From the NCBI RefSeq assembly GCF_900129905.1, contig NZ_FQXG01000001.1, forward strand, positions 434,001 through 498,000: DNA of 64,000 nucleotides. The letters are read 5' to 3'. The stretch comes from Ferrimonas marina. Its GTDB lineage: Bacteria; Pseudomonadota; Gammaproteobacteria; Enterobacterales; Shewanellaceae. The position numbers were made by a program, and so were the translations under genes. Below the pieces are notes generated by a model that saw nothing but the letters and a program-made list of their open reading frames with translations, searched no databases and was not told the origin of the DNA. Of the stretch, positions 14,188-23,861 are shown one piece after another (the first letter of the stretch is position 1; each line of letters starts with the position of its first letter).

Positions 14188-16251
14188 CTAAGCGTGCAAT
14201 TTGCGACGGATCCAGGCCAGCGGCGCCAGGCCCAGCAACCAGGCCCAGCCGAAGCCAGCACCCTGACGCTCGTTGGGCGGCACGTTCAGGCCATCATCCA
14301 GCGGCAGCGGACACATCTCGGTGGCGCTGGTGGTCTTCAGCACCACAGAGCGCGGCACCTGGTCGGTGGAGGGATCGCCCCCGGCGGTCAGCTCAACCAC
14401 CGGCTTGCCATTCTCCAGCACGATGCGGCTGGTTTGACCGATGACGTTGCCGTCCTCGTCGGTCACGTCCACCAGCTCGGTCTTCAGACGCGGCAGTTCC
14501 ACCAGGGCGGTACCGACAATGGTGCCGTCCTCGGCGATGTGGTTGGCGTCCACCAGGATGATGTCGGCCTCATACTCCACCGGAGTAGAGAAGCTTTCGG
14601 TATCGCGCACAATGTACTTGGTGTAAACCGGCTCGTTGTTCTCATCCAGTGACTCTTCGTAGCCACGGGAGCGGCAGGTCAGCAGCTCGTTGAGGTTAAC
14701 GAAATTGTCGTTAGGCTGGTCGTACAGGAAGGCACGAACACGACGCGGCAGGTTGCGTACCCGATCCACCTCGATGTTACCCACCACCAGGCCATTGTTG
14801 TTGATGGCCCGTGCACGGGAGGAGAGATCCGACTGGTCATCAAAGAAGTCGTTGGGCTCGAAGAAGGTCAGCTCCTCGCCCTCCTCGTTCAGATCCACCA
14901 CGCCAAACTTGTAGCGGGTGTAGCCGGAGATAAAGCGCTGCACTACCCCGATGGCGATGCCGTTGTCGTTAACGTCATAGAGGATCGACTGCCCTACCCG
15001 CTCGGTATCGAGGAAGGTCGGGCCCACGTAGCGCACCTCGTCCTGCGGGGTCCAGAACATCGCCCACAGACCGCTGTTGATAAGGTCGTTGTCGTCGTTA
15101 CGTACCCGGTTGCCGCGACCCACCACGTAGCCGGCGTTGTTCACCGCCAGGGCCTGGGTGGTGTAGATGTTGGAGTCGTCCTCATCCGGGGTGAATCCCA
15201 GCGGCAGAGCGCGGGACATGTCGGTGTTGACGGTCATCTCAGTGCCGGAGTCCAGCTCCCAACGGTAAGCGCGGCTTTGGTAGCTCAGCTGGGCGTTGTT
15301 CTGCAGGCTCTGAATACAGGTGTCCAGCGGCACCGGCTCCAGCTCGCTCTCCTCCTCGTCGTCTTCCGGCGGATCGAACTGGTCATAACAGCTCTGCAAA
15401 CGCTCGATGGCGATCTCGGACAGCTCGGTGGTGGCGTAACCTACCACACTGCCGTTGTCGTTGACGCCGGAGGCCACACTGATGCCACCAATGGTGACCG
15501 GGTCCTGCACCGTGGATTCCTCATCCGGGCTGAAGCTGGTCAGCGACGGCGGCAGCAACACCACACCGTTGCCGGTGGGAGTAACGGTCTGAACGAAGCC
15601 GCGGTTTTCAAACTCACGGAAGAAGAAGAACTCGTCGTCGTCGTAGTTCTCGTCCTCGTCGATGTCGTCTTCGTCATCCGGGGTGGGATTAAAGTTGGGG
15701 TTGGCTTCCTGCTGCTGCAGTGCACTGGTGCTTCCGATCCGCACCAGGGAGCCGAAGAAGTTGTCGCTGGCGCCAAAGTAGAACGCATTGGTGCGCGGCA
15801 CGTCATCGTCTTCCGGTTCCGGGTTCAACACCGGCGGCTTGTCTTCCAGCAGGCCCACGTACAGCGGCTCAAAGCCGTTGGCCACATCGTGCTCGAACAG
15901 GAAGTTGTTGCCGACGAACTCACGGCGGATGGAGTTGGCGGTAACACCACTCTCCGGCAGGATGGCGTCGACCACATCATCGATGATGTTGTCGTCGTCA
16001 TCCCCTTCGCCGGCGGTGGCGTCGTTGATCCCCTTGGAGATGGCAATGGCGGTATCGCCACTGACCGCCGCACCGTAGCCGTTGCGGGTGTTCTCCAGGG
16101 TACCCCGGACCGAGAACATCTCGTCCAGGTTAACAATCTCGTAGGTCGGCCAGACCGTTTGTTCGGCGGCGACCGTGGTGGTGTAACCCATGCTCAGTGT
16201 GGCTGCAACGGCAACCGCAACACGACGAGCCGGGTAAGGCAATTGGCTCAT
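14188..16251 (-). CDS. DUF3466 family secreted protein with C-terminal sorting-type tail
   Basis: A 687-residue exported protein. Signal peptide: RRVAVAVAATLSMGYTTTVAAE (about residues 9-30). The body has repeated segments of the form 'aINNNGLVVG / NDNGIAIGVV / VNNAGYVVG' typical of DUF3466 and HAF-like repeat proteins, and is strongly acidic with runs of D and E (around residues 190-215). The C-terminus GAGFGWAWLLGLAPLAWIRRK (glycine motif, membrane helix, basic tail) resembles a GlyGly-CTERM signal processed by rhombosortase and linked to type II secretion. It ends at a strong terminator and lies 9 bp downstream of uup on the same strand, the arrangement I associate with Shewanella relatives. 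Its function is unknown. Confidence 0.8.
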   Translation of the reverse strand: MSQLPYPARRVAVAVAATLSMGYTTTVAAEQTVWPTYEIVNLDEMFSVRGTLENTRNGYGAAVSGDTAIAISKGINDATAGEGDDDDNIIDDVVDAILPESGVTANSIRREFVGNNFLFEHDVANGFEPLYVGLLEDKPPVLNPEPEDDDVPRTNAFYFGASDNFFGSLVRIGSTSALQQQEANPNFNPTPDDEDDIDEDENYDDDEFFFFREFENRGFVQTVTPTGNGVVLLPPSLTSFSPDEESTVQDPVTIGGISVASGVNDNGSVVGYATTELSEIAIERLQSCYDQFDPPEDDEEESELEPVPLDTCIQSLQNNAQLSYQSRAYRWELDSGTEMTVNTDMSRALPLGFTPDEDDSNIYTTQALAVNNAGYVVGRGNRVRNDDNDLINSGLWAMFWTPQDEVRYVGPTFLDTERVGQSILYDVNDNGIAIGVVQRFISGYTRYKFGVVDLNEEGEELTFFEPNDFFDDQSDLSSRARAINNNGLVVGNIEVDRVRNLPRRVRAFLYDQPNDNFVNLNELLTCRSRGYEESLDENNEPVYTKYIVRDTESFSTPVEYEADIILVDANHIAEDGTIVGTALVELPRLKTELVDVTDEDGNVIGQTSRIVLENGKPVVELTAGGDPSTDQVPRSVVLKTTSATEMCPLPLDDGLNVPPNERQGAGFGWAWLLGLAPLAWIRRKLHA

Positions 16252-16260
16252 ACTTTCCCC

Positions 16261-18171
16261 TTAAGCCTGATCGGACATCGCTTCGAGTTCTTCCCAGCGT
16301 TCCAGATCCCGTTCCAATTCTTGTTCTTTGTCCGCCAGTTGAGCCAGAACGTCGCTGCTCTTCTGGGGATCCTGGTCGAAAAAGCCAGGTTCAGCGATGG
16401 CAGCCTGTAGGGCGTCTATCTCTGCTTCCAGCGCTTCCAGCTTGGCCGGTAACGCGTCCAGCTCCCGTTGAAGCTTGTAGGATAGCTTCTTCGGCTTGCT
16501 AACAGAAGGGGCAGTTGCCGCCTTCGGTTCGGCCACAGCGACGGTTTCCTCAGCGGTTTCCACCTCACGGTAGAACTGGGCTCCCAGGTTTACCGCATCC
16601 TGGTAGCCACCCACGTACTCGCTCCAGCCGCCCTGGCCGGTAAACCACCAGGTGGAGGTGACGGTATTGTCGATAAACTCCCGGTCGTGGGACACCAGCA
16701 ACAAGGTACCTTCAAACTCCGCCAGTTTGGCTTCCAGCAGTTCGAGGGTTTCGACATCGAGATCGTTGGTGGGTTCATCCATAACCAAAAGATTTGCTGG
16801 CCTTAAGAACAACTTAGCCAACAAGAGTCGATTCTTTTCACCGCCGGACAGGGAGCTGACCGGGCTGCGCGCCCGGGCCGGTGAGAACAGGAAGTCCTGC
16901 AGGTAGCCCAGCACGTGGCGATCGCGGCCGGCTACCATCACGGTGTCCTTGCCGTCACCGACGTTGTCCTGCACGGTTTTGTCCGGGTCCAGGGCGATGC
17001 GGTGCTGATCAAAGTAGGCCACCTCCAGCTTGGTACCCAGTCGGACACTGCCCTCCTGCGCCTCCAGCTGACCGAGCAGCAACTTGATCAGGGTAGACTT
17101 GCCACAGCCGTTGGGGCCCACCAGGGCGATACGATCGCCGCGCATCAGCGATTTGGTCAGGCCCTTAACGATGCGCTGCTCGCCCCAGCTGTAGCTCAGG
17201 TTCTTCACCTCGCACACCAGCTTGCCGGAGCGTTCGGCCTGGTTCATCGACATGTTGGCGTTGCCCTGACGGGTGATACGCTCGGAGCGCTCACGACGCA
17301 TCGCCTTGAGGGCGCGGACCCGCCCTTCGTTGCGGGTGCGGCGGGCTTTAATGCCCTGACGGATCCAGGTCTCCTCCTTGGCCAGCTTGCGGTCAAACTC
17401 CGCCGCCTGCTCCTCCTCGACCCGCAGCGCTTCCTCCTTGCTCACCAGGTACTGTGCGTAGTTGCCCGGGAAGGAGAGGATCTGGCCGCGGTCGAGGTCC
17501 ACGATGCGGGTTGCCATCTTGCGGATGAAACCACGGTCGTGGCTGATAAAGATGATCGAGCCTTCGAAGCCCATTAGCAGGGTTTCCAGCCACTCGATGG
17601 CATCGATGTCCAGGTGGTTGGTGGGCTCATCCAGCAGCAGCACGTCCGGTGCCTGAACCAGGGCCCGGGCCAGCGCGGCGCGGCGCTGCCAGCCACCACT
17701 GAGCGCCGACATCATCTGCTCGCCATCCAGCTCCAGGTGACTCAGGGTTTGCTGGATGCGGGTCTCAAACTGCCAACCCTGGTGATGATCCATCGCCTCC
17801 TGGGCGCGGGCCATGCGGGCCAGGTGGCGTTCGCTAGGATCCTGCTCCACCTGCTTGGCGGCGTGCTCGTACTCTTCGATCACCTGCCCTACCTGGGCCA
17901 GACCCTGGGCAACGTAGTGGAACACGGTGCCATCCTGGCCCCGTGGCGGATCCTGCGGCAGGTAGGCGATCTTGGTGTCGCTGTTGATCCCCAGGTTGCC
18001 GTCGTCCAGCTCCTGCAGACCGGCCAGCACCTTCATCAGGCTGGATTTGCCGGCGCCGTTGCGGCCTACCAGACAGACCCGCTCGCGCGGCTCCAAAACG
18101 AAATCGGCGTTATCCAGCAAGGGGATGTGACCAAAGGCCAACTGCGCTTGCTGCAAACGGATCAGGCTCAT
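16261..18171 (-). CDS. uup: ABC-F ATPase Uup
   Basis: A 636-residue soluble protein with two ABC ATPase domains and no membrane part. Walker A motifs GRNGAGKSS (about residue 37) and GPNGCGKST (about 353), signatures LSGGWQRR and LSGGEKNR, Walker B LLLDEPTNHLD and LVMDEPTND. The linker between the domains is basic (KARRTRNEGRVRALKAMRRERSER region). The C-terminal 90 residues are the coiled coil that distinguishes Uup from EttA/YheS. ABC-F proteins act on the ribosome; Uup affects transposon precise excision and ribosome-related processes in E. coli. Its ATG overlaps the glutaredoxin gene stop by 4 bp, so rlmKL-glutaredoxin-uup is one operon. Confidence 0.95.
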   Translation of the reverse strand: MSLIRLQQAQLAFGHIPLLDNADFVLEPRERVCLVGRNGAGKSSLMKVLAGLQELDDGNLGINSDTKIAYLPQDPPRGQDGTVFHYVAQGLAQVGQVIEEYEHAAKQVEQDPSERHLARMARAQEAMDHHQGWQFETRIQQTLSHLELDGEQMMSALSGGWQRRAALARALVQAPDVLLLDEPTNHLDIDAIEWLETLLMGFEGSIIFISHDRGFIRKMATRIVDLDRGQILSFPGNYAQYLVSKEEALRVEEEQAAEFDRKLAKEETWIRQGIKARRTRNEGRVRALKAMRRERSERITRQGNANMSMNQAERSGKLVCEVKNLSYSWGEQRIVKGLTKSLMRGDRIALVGPNGCGKSTLIKLLLGQLEAQEGSVRLGTKLEVAYFDQHRIALDPDKTVQDNVGDGKDTVMVAGRDRHVLGYLQDFLFSPARARSPVSSLSGGEKNRLLLAKLFLRPANLLVMDEPTNDLDVETLELLEAKLAEFEGTLLLVSHDREFIDNTVTSTWWFTGQGGWSEYVGGYQDAVNLGAQFYREVETAEETVAVAEPKAATAPSVSKPKKLSYKLQRELDALPAKLEALEAEIDALQAAIAEPGFFDQDPQKSSDVLAQLADKEQELERDLERWEELEAMSDQA

Positions 18172-18401
18172 ACTGCGGCGTCCTCTAAAAACTGCTTGAG
18201 GCTGTCCAGGTCAAAGGGCCAGCCCAACTCGGCCCCGTCGGCGCGACGCACCACGGGGATCCGGATCCCATACTGTTCCACCCACTCCGGGCGGGTGACG
18301 ATATCTTCCATCTTGACCGGCTGGCCTGCCTGGGCCAGTAGGTCGGCGGCCTGCTCACACAGGTGGCAGCCGTCGGTGTGAAACAGCACGACCTCAGACA
18401 T
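18168..18401 (-). CDS. Glutaredoxin-family thiol protein
   Basis: 77 residues starting MSEVVLFHTDGCHLCEQA; the CHLC motif matches the CxxC redox site of glutaredoxin/thioredoxin-fold proteins (DUF836/YbjN-type short glutaredoxins). RIPVVRRADGAELGW supplies the cis-proline loop (IPV). It overlaps the rlmKL stop by 8 bp and the uup start by 4 bp, so it is translationally coupled in the rlmKL-uup operon. A longer upstream start would run inside rlmKL and lacks support. Confidence 0.88.
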   Translation of the reverse strand: MSEVVLFHTDGCHLCEQAADLLAQAGQPVKMEDIVTRPEWVEQYGIRIPVVRRADGAELGWPFDLDSLKQFLEDAAV

Positions 18402-20493
18402 GGCGCACCAGCCAGGCGTTGTGGATGTGCTTGTTGCGGGCAAAATCCGGCGAGCGGGTCTTGTCACTGATGTTGCTGGCCTCCAGCCCCAACTCGGCCA
18501 TGCCATCCAGGTCCAGCTTAAAGTGGCGCTTGTTGTTGGAGAACAGGATGGTGCCGCCGGGGCGCAGCAGGCGCTTGAGCTGGGTCATCAGCCACAGGTG
18601 ATCGCGCTGCACATCGAAGCTCTGCTCCATCTTCTTGGAGTTGGAGAAGGTGGGCGGGTCGATGAAGATCAGGTCGTACTGGTGTTCGCAGGACTCCAGC
18701 CAGGCCAGGCAATCTGCGCGTAAGAAGCGATGCTCCTTGCCACGCAGGCGGTTAACGGAAAAGTTGTCCTCGGCCCAGCGCAGGTAGGTCTTGGACATGT
18801 CCACCGTGGTGGTGGACTTGGCACCGCCCAGCGCCGCATGGACAGAAGCGGTACCGGTGTATGCAAACAGGTTGAGGAAGTCCGCCCCCTGGGCGTGCTC
18901 CTGCAGGTAGCGGCGGGCCAGGCGGTGATCGAGGAACAGGCCGGTGTCCAGGTAGTCGGTCAGGTTGACCAGGAAGGTGGCACCGTACTCGCGCACCTTG
19001 AGCTGGTTGCCCTGCTCGCCCATGCGCTGGTACTGGGCACTGCCCTTCTGCTGCTGGCGGGTCTTGAGCACGATCTTCTCCGGATCCACCTCCATCACCT
19101 GGGGCAGATGCAGCAGCACGTCAATCAGCCGCTGCTGAGCCTTTTGCGGTGCCACGGACTTGGGCGCAGCGTACTCCTGCACCACCACCCAATCCTGGTA
19201 GCGATCCACCGCTACGTTGTAGTCCGGCAGATCCGCATCGTAGACCCGATAGCACTGGATATCGTCGGCCTTGACCCACTTGGCCAGGCCCTTGAGGTTC
19301 TTTCGCAGACGGTTGGCGAAGTCTTCGCCGAACACCCGACCACTGCCGCCCTCGCCGATCTGGTAATTGGCCAGGATCACTTCCATGGCACCGTTATAAA
19401 GTTTGTACTGCTTATCGGCCTTCAGGCGCAGCGCCGACAACAGCATCGGTTCGCTGCACAGCATGCTGACCCGCCAGTTGGCCCATTGGGCCTTGAGCTG
19501 CTGGCCCATACCGGCGTAGAGGTGCAGCAGCGACGGCAGCTGACCCAGACGCTCACCGTAGGGCGGGTTACAGACTAGGAATCCGGCCATGGCCGGCGGC
19601 GCTGGCATCTCGGTGGCATCGCCGCCCTCGAACTGGATCAGGTGATCGACACCGGCCTGGAAGGCGTTGTCCTTGGCCAACGCCAGCACCCGGCGGTTGA
19701 TGTCACGGCCGATAAAGCGGGTTTTGCAGCGCTCCAGGCCACGACGGGAGCGCACCTGCGCTTCGGTCAGGATCGACTGCCAAAGCTCGGCCTGATGGCC
19801 GGCCCAGGCATCAAAGCCCCAGCGCTTACGCTGCAATAGCGGTGCGGTGTCACTGGCGATCAGCGCCGCTTCGATCAGCAGGGTGCCGGAGCCGCAGAAG
19901 GGATCAATCAGGGGTAGATCGGTGTGCTGGGTCCAACCGGAGCGGATCAAGACCGCCGCAGCCAGGTTTTCCCGCAGCGGCGCACGGCCGGTGTCTAGGC
20001 GGTAGCCGCGCTGGTGCATGGCGGCGCCACTGAGGTTGATACCCACCAGCAAGGTGTCGGCGCGCAGGGCACAATCGATGCGGATATCGGGGCGTTGTTT
20101 GTCCACCGAGGGGCGCTGGCCGCTCTCCTCCACAAAGGCATCAACGATGGCGTCTTTCACCTTAAGGGCGCCGAACTGGCTGTTACGGATCTCGCGGTTA
20201 CCGCCGTGAAAGTCCACCACGAAGGCAGACTGGGAGCTGAACACGGCGGGCCAGTACAGCCCCTTCACGCCGTCGTACATCTGCTCTGCCGTCTTGGCCT
20301 GAACCTGGCCCAGCACCCGAACCACGCGACTGGCCAGGCGACTCCACAGGCAGATCCGATAGGCGGTTTCCAGCTCCGCCTCAAAGTGAACCACAGCCTG
20401 GCCTTCCCGTACCTCGGAGGCCCCCAGGGCGTTCAGTTCATCCACCAACAGGTATTCCAGCCCCTTGGGGACGGCCGCGTAATAGCGCTTCAT
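18394..20493 (-). CDS. rlmL: Bifunctional 23S rRNA guanine methyltransferase RlmKL
   Basis: A protein of about 699 residues with two methyltransferase units. The N-terminal THUMP domain plus RlmL-type methyltransferase has LIDPFCGSGTLLIEAA and VCNPPYGERLG (NPPY motif; N2-methylation of G2445). The C-terminal RlmK unit has FLNLFAYTGTASVHAA and LIFIDPPTFSNSKKM (N7-methylation of G2069). I start at MKRYYAAVPKGLEYLL, matching the family N-terminus, rather than 11 codons upstream. The E. coli gene is about 702 codons. It is the first gene of the rlmKL-glutaredoxin-uup run. Confidence 0.95.
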   Translation of the reverse strand: MKRYYAAVPKGLEYLLVDELNALGASEVREGQAVVHFEAELETAYRICLWSRLASRVVRVLGQVQAKTAEQMYDGVKGLYWPAVFSSQSAFVVDFHGGNREIRNSQFGALKVKDAIVDAFVEESGQRPSVDKQRPDIRIDCALRADTLLVGINLSGAAMHQRGYRLDTGRAPLRENLAAAVLIRSGWTQHTDLPLIDPFCGSGTLLIEAALIASDTAPLLQRKRWGFDAWAGHQAELWQSILTEAQVRSRRGLERCKTRFIGRDINRRVLALAKDNAFQAGVDHLIQFEGGDATEMPAPPAMAGFLVCNPPYGERLGQLPSLLHLYAGMGQQLKAQWANWRVSMLCSEPMLLSALRLKADKQYKLYNGAMEVILANYQIGEGGSGRVFGEDFANRLRKNLKGLAKWVKADDIQCYRVYDADLPDYNVAVDRYQDWVVVQEYAAPKSVAPQKAQQRLIDVLLHLPQVMEVDPEKIVLKTRQQQKGSAQYQRMGEQGNQLKVREYGATFLVNLTDYLDTGLFLDHRLARRYLQEHAQGADFLNLFAYTGTASVHAALGGAKSTTTVDMSKTYLRWAEDNFSVNRLRGKEHRFLRADCLAWLESCEHQYDLIFIDPPTFSNSKKMEQSFDVQRDHLWLMTQLKRLLRPGGTILFSNNKRHFKLDLDGMAELGLEASNISDKTRSPDFARNKHIHNAWLVRHV

Positions 20494-20588
20494 GATAATT
20501 CGCTCGATTGACTGGCAAACCCCCATTATACCGGGTTTTTGCCAGCCATATTCCCCTGTTGGGAAAATCCAGCGACTTTGCTCAGGCT

Positions 20589-21776
20589 TTAACCACCGCT
20601 GCCCGTTTTCACCTGTTGCGGCGGCAGATCATGCCAGGCCTCACCCCGCTTGGCCCGGTCAAAGCCCTCGTCAAACAGCACCCGCATATAATCGGGATCG
20701 AACACCTCATCCTTTTCCACCTCGCTACCAACCCCATCGGGGATCCAGCTGGCGTGAACGCCAAGGCCATCCCGTTGCGCCAGGTAGGCGATGCGATAGA
20801 GATCGCCGATCCCCTGGGTACGGATCAGGCTGTCGATGGTTTTGCCGGCGATGGCGCCGATCTTGGGGTCCACCGGCTTGTAGCTCGGTGACAGGTGGGC
20901 ATTTCGGATCAGGAAAAGCTGGGGCTGACCGACTACGCCGAGGCGCCGCTCCAGCGCACGCCAATCCACCTGCGACGGATAGAAGAACAGCTGCGCGGTG
21001 GCCCCGCCGTCCACGTGCATCTCGTCAAAGCGCTGGTCGTCGCCTGCGGTGACCGGCACATAGACCGGTGGAAACAGTCCCGGCAGCGAGGCTGAAGCCA
21101 GGAACAGCTGACGGATAAGCTGGGGTGCTTGCGGGTGTTCGGTCGCGGCGATGCGGGTGATATTCCACATCACAGGTCGTGCTGCGTCCAGGTTGGTGGT
21201 GCCAATCAGCAGGGTGCGGCCCTGGTAGTAAGCCTCAGCCAGGGCCTGGATCATCTCATCGTCCAGGTAGGATTCAATCAGCGCAGCCAGCGGCGTGGAA
21301 TCGGCCAGCGCATCGCTGCCCAGCATCGAAAACAGCCCTTTTTGCCGGAAGATGTCGTCGCTGCCCATGGTGGTATAGAGCTCTTTCAGAGCCGGGTTGT
21401 ACGCCTCCCCTAAAAAAGCAAAGGGGGCAATCAGGGCACCGGTGCTGATCCCCGTCACCATGGTGAAACGGGGCCGGTCGCCGCGGGCACTCCAGCCCAG
21501 CAACAAGCCGGCACCATAGGCACCGTTGTCGCCACCACCAGAGAGGATCAGGTAGTTGTGTGACTGGTTGCGGATCCCCTCCAGCCGCTGCTCCGCCTCG
21601 GCCTTGGCCATCAGTTGCTCCCAGTTATCCTGCTCAAGCTGATCCGCCCAGTGGCGCAGGTCGTCCCGGCCTAGAACCTGGGCTTCAGTCTGGTACTGCG
21701 GCGGCAACGGGGTGCGGGACACGGCGTTGCACCCCACAAGAATCCACACCAGCGCCAAACTCAGCCATCGCACCAT
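20589..21776 (-). CDS. Patatin-like phospholipase, lipoprotein
   Basis: A protein of about 395 residues. It starts MVRWLSLALVWILVGC with a lipobox (LVGC), so it should be a lipoprotein anchored in the envelope. Patatin motifs: SGGGDNGAYGAG (oxyanion hole), GISTGA (nucleophile Ser, G-x-S-x-G) and the DGGA motif (catalytic Asp) at about residue 255. Together they give the Ser-Asp dyad of bacterial patatin lipases. The start is chosen for AAGGAGA placed about ten bases upstream; an in-frame ATG 20 codons earlier is less likely. It is a single gene, minus strand, between zapC and rlmKL. The lipid substrate is unknown. Confidence 0.88.
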   Translation of the reverse strand: MVRWLSLALVWILVGCNAVSRTPLPPQYQTEAQVLGRDDLRHWADQLEQDNWEQLMAKAEAEQRLEGIRNQSHNYLILSGGGDNGAYGAGLLLGWSARGDRPRFTMVTGISTGALIAPFAFLGEAYNPALKELYTTMGSDDIFRQKGLFSMLGSDALADSTPLAALIESYLDDEMIQALAEAYYQGRTLLIGTTNLDAARPVMWNITRIAATEHPQAPQLIRQLFLASASLPGLFPPVYVPVTAGDDQRFDEMHVDGGATAQLFFYPSQVDWRALERRLGVVGQPQLFLIRNAHLSPSYKPVDPKIGAIAGKTIDSLIRTQGIGDLYRIAYLAQRDGLGVHASWIPDGVGSEVEKDEVFDPDYMRVLFDEGFDRAKRGEAWHDLPPQQVKTGSGG

Positions 21777-22019
21777 CGTCCCTGTCTCCTTGGTAGCCCT
21801 GGCATTGAGTGTAATCAGCCCTGCCCACTTCGCCACTGTGGCTATTGATATCAGCTCACCAGTGGCATCGTGACTTAGGGTGACAGGATGAGCATTTAGC
21901 CGGCTCGAATATTAAGCCAGGTGAAATAACGCTTCGTAGATAATTACCCGGATGCGGTCGAAAGATATTAAGCGGGCTTGATCTATTCCGGCTCAGCCAA
22001 CTTTATTCCATCAAATAAT

Positions 22020-22045
22020 CGATCCTTTTTAGCCCGAAAGGATCG
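22020..22045. repeat. Hairpin containing GATC, first of a tandem pair
   Basis: CGATCCTTT and AAAGGATCG form a 9-bp stem around an 8-base loop. It lies next to the main zapC terminator hairpin and shares its GGATC sequence; part of a dense GATC cluster. Confidence 0.6.
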
Positions 22046-22053
22046 AAAACGAA

Positions 22054-22080
22054 AAAAAGGATCCCGAAGGGATCCTTTTT
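22054..22080. terminator. Rho-independent terminator after zapC
   Basis: AAAAAGGATCCC, loop GAA, GGGATCCTTTTT: strong, symmetric, able to terminate on either strand; downstream of the minus-strand zapC gene. Confidence 0.88.
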
Positions 22081-22122
22081 GTGATCTTGATAAGCTATTG
22101 ATTAGATTATCTAGTTAGCAGC

Positions 22123-22662
22123 TTATGCGGCGACAACCCGGGCTTGCGATCGTTTTGCGATCGGAATAAGACGATCGTTCATCACCTTGATCAGATCAAA
22201 TTGATCCATGGATCGCTTGTTCGACAAGCTGCAATCGGGGCCGAGCAGCATCAGCAGGCTGGACTGATCGCCCGCTTCCACCACCACGAAGCTCTGTCGC
22301 TGAGTGTCGGTGCACAACTCCACCACGGTGCCACTGCGGCCGTAGGCGATGCGGTCACTGGATTTGAAGTGCCAAGACTTTGGCATCATCGGCAGAGCGA
22401 AGAAGTGAGCGGCGGTCAGGTTAAGGGCAATCTGCACTAGCGCCGCCTCGCTGACCGACAGGTAACGACTCAGTTCCTGCAGTACCGATTGGTAGTAATC
22501 GGCGTGGCTGGCGGTAAATCCCTGGCCATCGAGGCTGTCCGGCGTCAGTTGTTTTGGCCCATAGGGTGTGACAAACACCAGCTCCTGCCCCAAGGCAATG
22601 GCCAGCTTTTGCTCTTCCTGATGATAAAACCAATTCCAACTTTGTTCTGGCATTAAGCACAT
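22123..22662 (-). CDS. zapC: Cell division protein ZapC
   Basis: 179 residues starting MCLMPEQSWNWFYHQEEQ, matching the ZapC N-terminus (W-x-W-Y/F-Y in E. coli). MPKSWHFKSSD and VVEAGDQSSLLMLL and IKVMNDRLIP also match the E. coli protein in order. ZapC binds FtsZ and bundles its filaments at the division ring. I chose this start because AAGGGGA lies about ten bases upstream, dropping 17 codons from a longer possible start. It lies next to pyrD, as in E. coli. Its 3' end and downstream region are unusually rich in GATC sites. Confidence 0.88.
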   Translation of the reverse strand: MCLMPEQSWNWFYHQEEQKLAIALGQELVFVTPYGPKQLTPDSLDGQGFTASHADYYQSVLQELSRYLSVSEAALVQIALNLTAAHFFALPMMPKSWHFKSSDRIAYGRSGTVVELCTDTQRQSFVVVEAGDQSSLLMLLGPDCSLSNKRSMDQFDLIKVMNDRLIPIAKRSQARVVAA

Positions 22663-22767
22663 AACAGCGTCCCCTTCCCTGATGCCGTTAATGCTAGAAC
22701 AAATATCGGACAATTTGCAATTAAATTAGTCAATTATTTGACGAGAGAAGAATAAAAGCCAAAAACA

Positions 22768-22792
22768 AAAAAGGGCCAATTTGGCCCTTTTT
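22768..22792. terminator. Terminator after pyrD
   Basis: AAAAAGGGCC and GGCCCTTTTT pair around AATTT; located 24 bp downstream of the pyrD stop on the minus strand. Confidence 0.88.
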
Positions 22793-22815
22793 ATGATCCC
22801 TTACCCGAGACGATC

Positions 22816-23844
22816 TTATTTGCGTTTAATAAACTCTTCGGTGATCGACTTGATCAATTCCGGACCGTTATAGATAAAGCCGGTGTAGATCTGCACCATC
22901 TTGGCGCCCACCTCGATCTTCTCCATGGCGTCGGCACCGGAGTCGATACCGCCGCAGCCCAGGATCGGGATGCGGGTGTCCAGGTGCTGATGCAGCTTCT
23001 TGATCACCTCGGTGGCGCGCTCACGCAGCGGCACACCGGACAGGCCACCGGCCTCACCGTGCTCAGGCAGGTGCTCTACCCCTTCGCGGCTCAGGGTGGT
23101 GTTGGTGGCGATCACGCCATCGAAGTTGTGGCGCAGCAGCGCATCACAGACCGATTTGATCTCTTCGTCGCTCAGATCCGGTGCCACCTTCAGGGCCACC
23201 GGTACGTACTTGCCGTGCTTCTCCGCCAGCTCCGCCTGCTTGGCCTTGAGTGAGCCGAGCAGATCGTCCAGCATCTCACCGTACTGCAGGGTCCGCAGAC
23301 CCGGGGTGTTGGGAGAGGAGATGTTCACCGCAATGTAGCCAGACACCTCGTACACCTTCTCCATGCAGATCAGGTAGTCGTTCTTGCCCTCTTCCAGCGG
23401 GGTGTCCTTGTTCTTACCGATGTTGACACCGATAACGCAATCACCCGGGTTGGCGGCCTTGATGTTGGCTACCAGGTTGTCCACGCCCTTGTTGTTAAAG
23501 CCCATGCGGTTGATAATGGCGCGCGCCGGCTTAAGGCGGAAGGCACGGGGCTTGTCGTTGCCCGGCTGCGGACGCGGGGTCACGGTACCGACCTCAACGT
23601 GGCCAAAGCCCATCTCGGCAAAGCCGTTGATCGCTTCGCCGTCCTTATCCATACCTGCCGCCAGACCCACCGGGTTGGGGAAGGTCACGCCCATGAACTC
23701 TACCGGTGCGTGCGGCACCTTCTGGCGGTAGAAACAGGACAGCGGGGTGTGGCTGGTGGCACGGATCCCGGTCATGGCGATGGCGTGGGCCACCTCGGGG
23801 TTGGTTTGGAACAGTACTTTCTGGGCAAGGCGGTAAAACATCAT
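22816..23844 (-). CDS. pyrD: Dihydroorotate dehydrogenase (quinone), class 2
   Basis: 342 residues, close to the 336 of E. coli PyrD. The N-terminal amphipathic helix ([21 protein letters not shown]) targets the membrane. FMN-binding signature [19 protein letters not shown]; catalytic Ser expected in the [11 protein letters not shown] motif; C-terminal phosphate-binding [20 protein letters not shown]. It oxidises dihydroorotate to orotate and passes electrons to the quinone pool. A GDH gene ends 68 bp upstream with its own terminator between, so pyrD likely has its own promoter in that short gap. Confidence 0.97.
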   Translation of the reverse strand: MMFYRLAQKVLFQTNPEVAHAIAMTGIRATSHTPLSCFYRQKVPHAPVEFMGVTFPNPVGLAAGMDKDGEAINGFAEMGFGHVEVGTVTPRPQPGNDKPRAFRLKPARAIINRMGFNNKGVDNLVANIKAANPGDCVIGVNIGKNKDTPLEEGKNDYLICMEKVYEVSGYIAVNISSPNTPGLRTLQYGEMLDDLLGSLKAKQAELAEKHGKYVPVALKVAPDLSDEEIKSVCDALLRHNFDGVIATNTTLSREGVEHLPEHGEAGGLSGVPLRERATEVIKKLHQHLDTRIPILGCGGIDSGADAMEKIEVGAKMVQIYTGFIYNGPELIKSITEEFIKRK

Positions 23845-23861
23845 CTCTCCTGTTCTAAAAA

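Noticed and set aside
20522-20545. Possible terminator upstream of rlmKL
   Set aside because: No convincing stem could be drawn.
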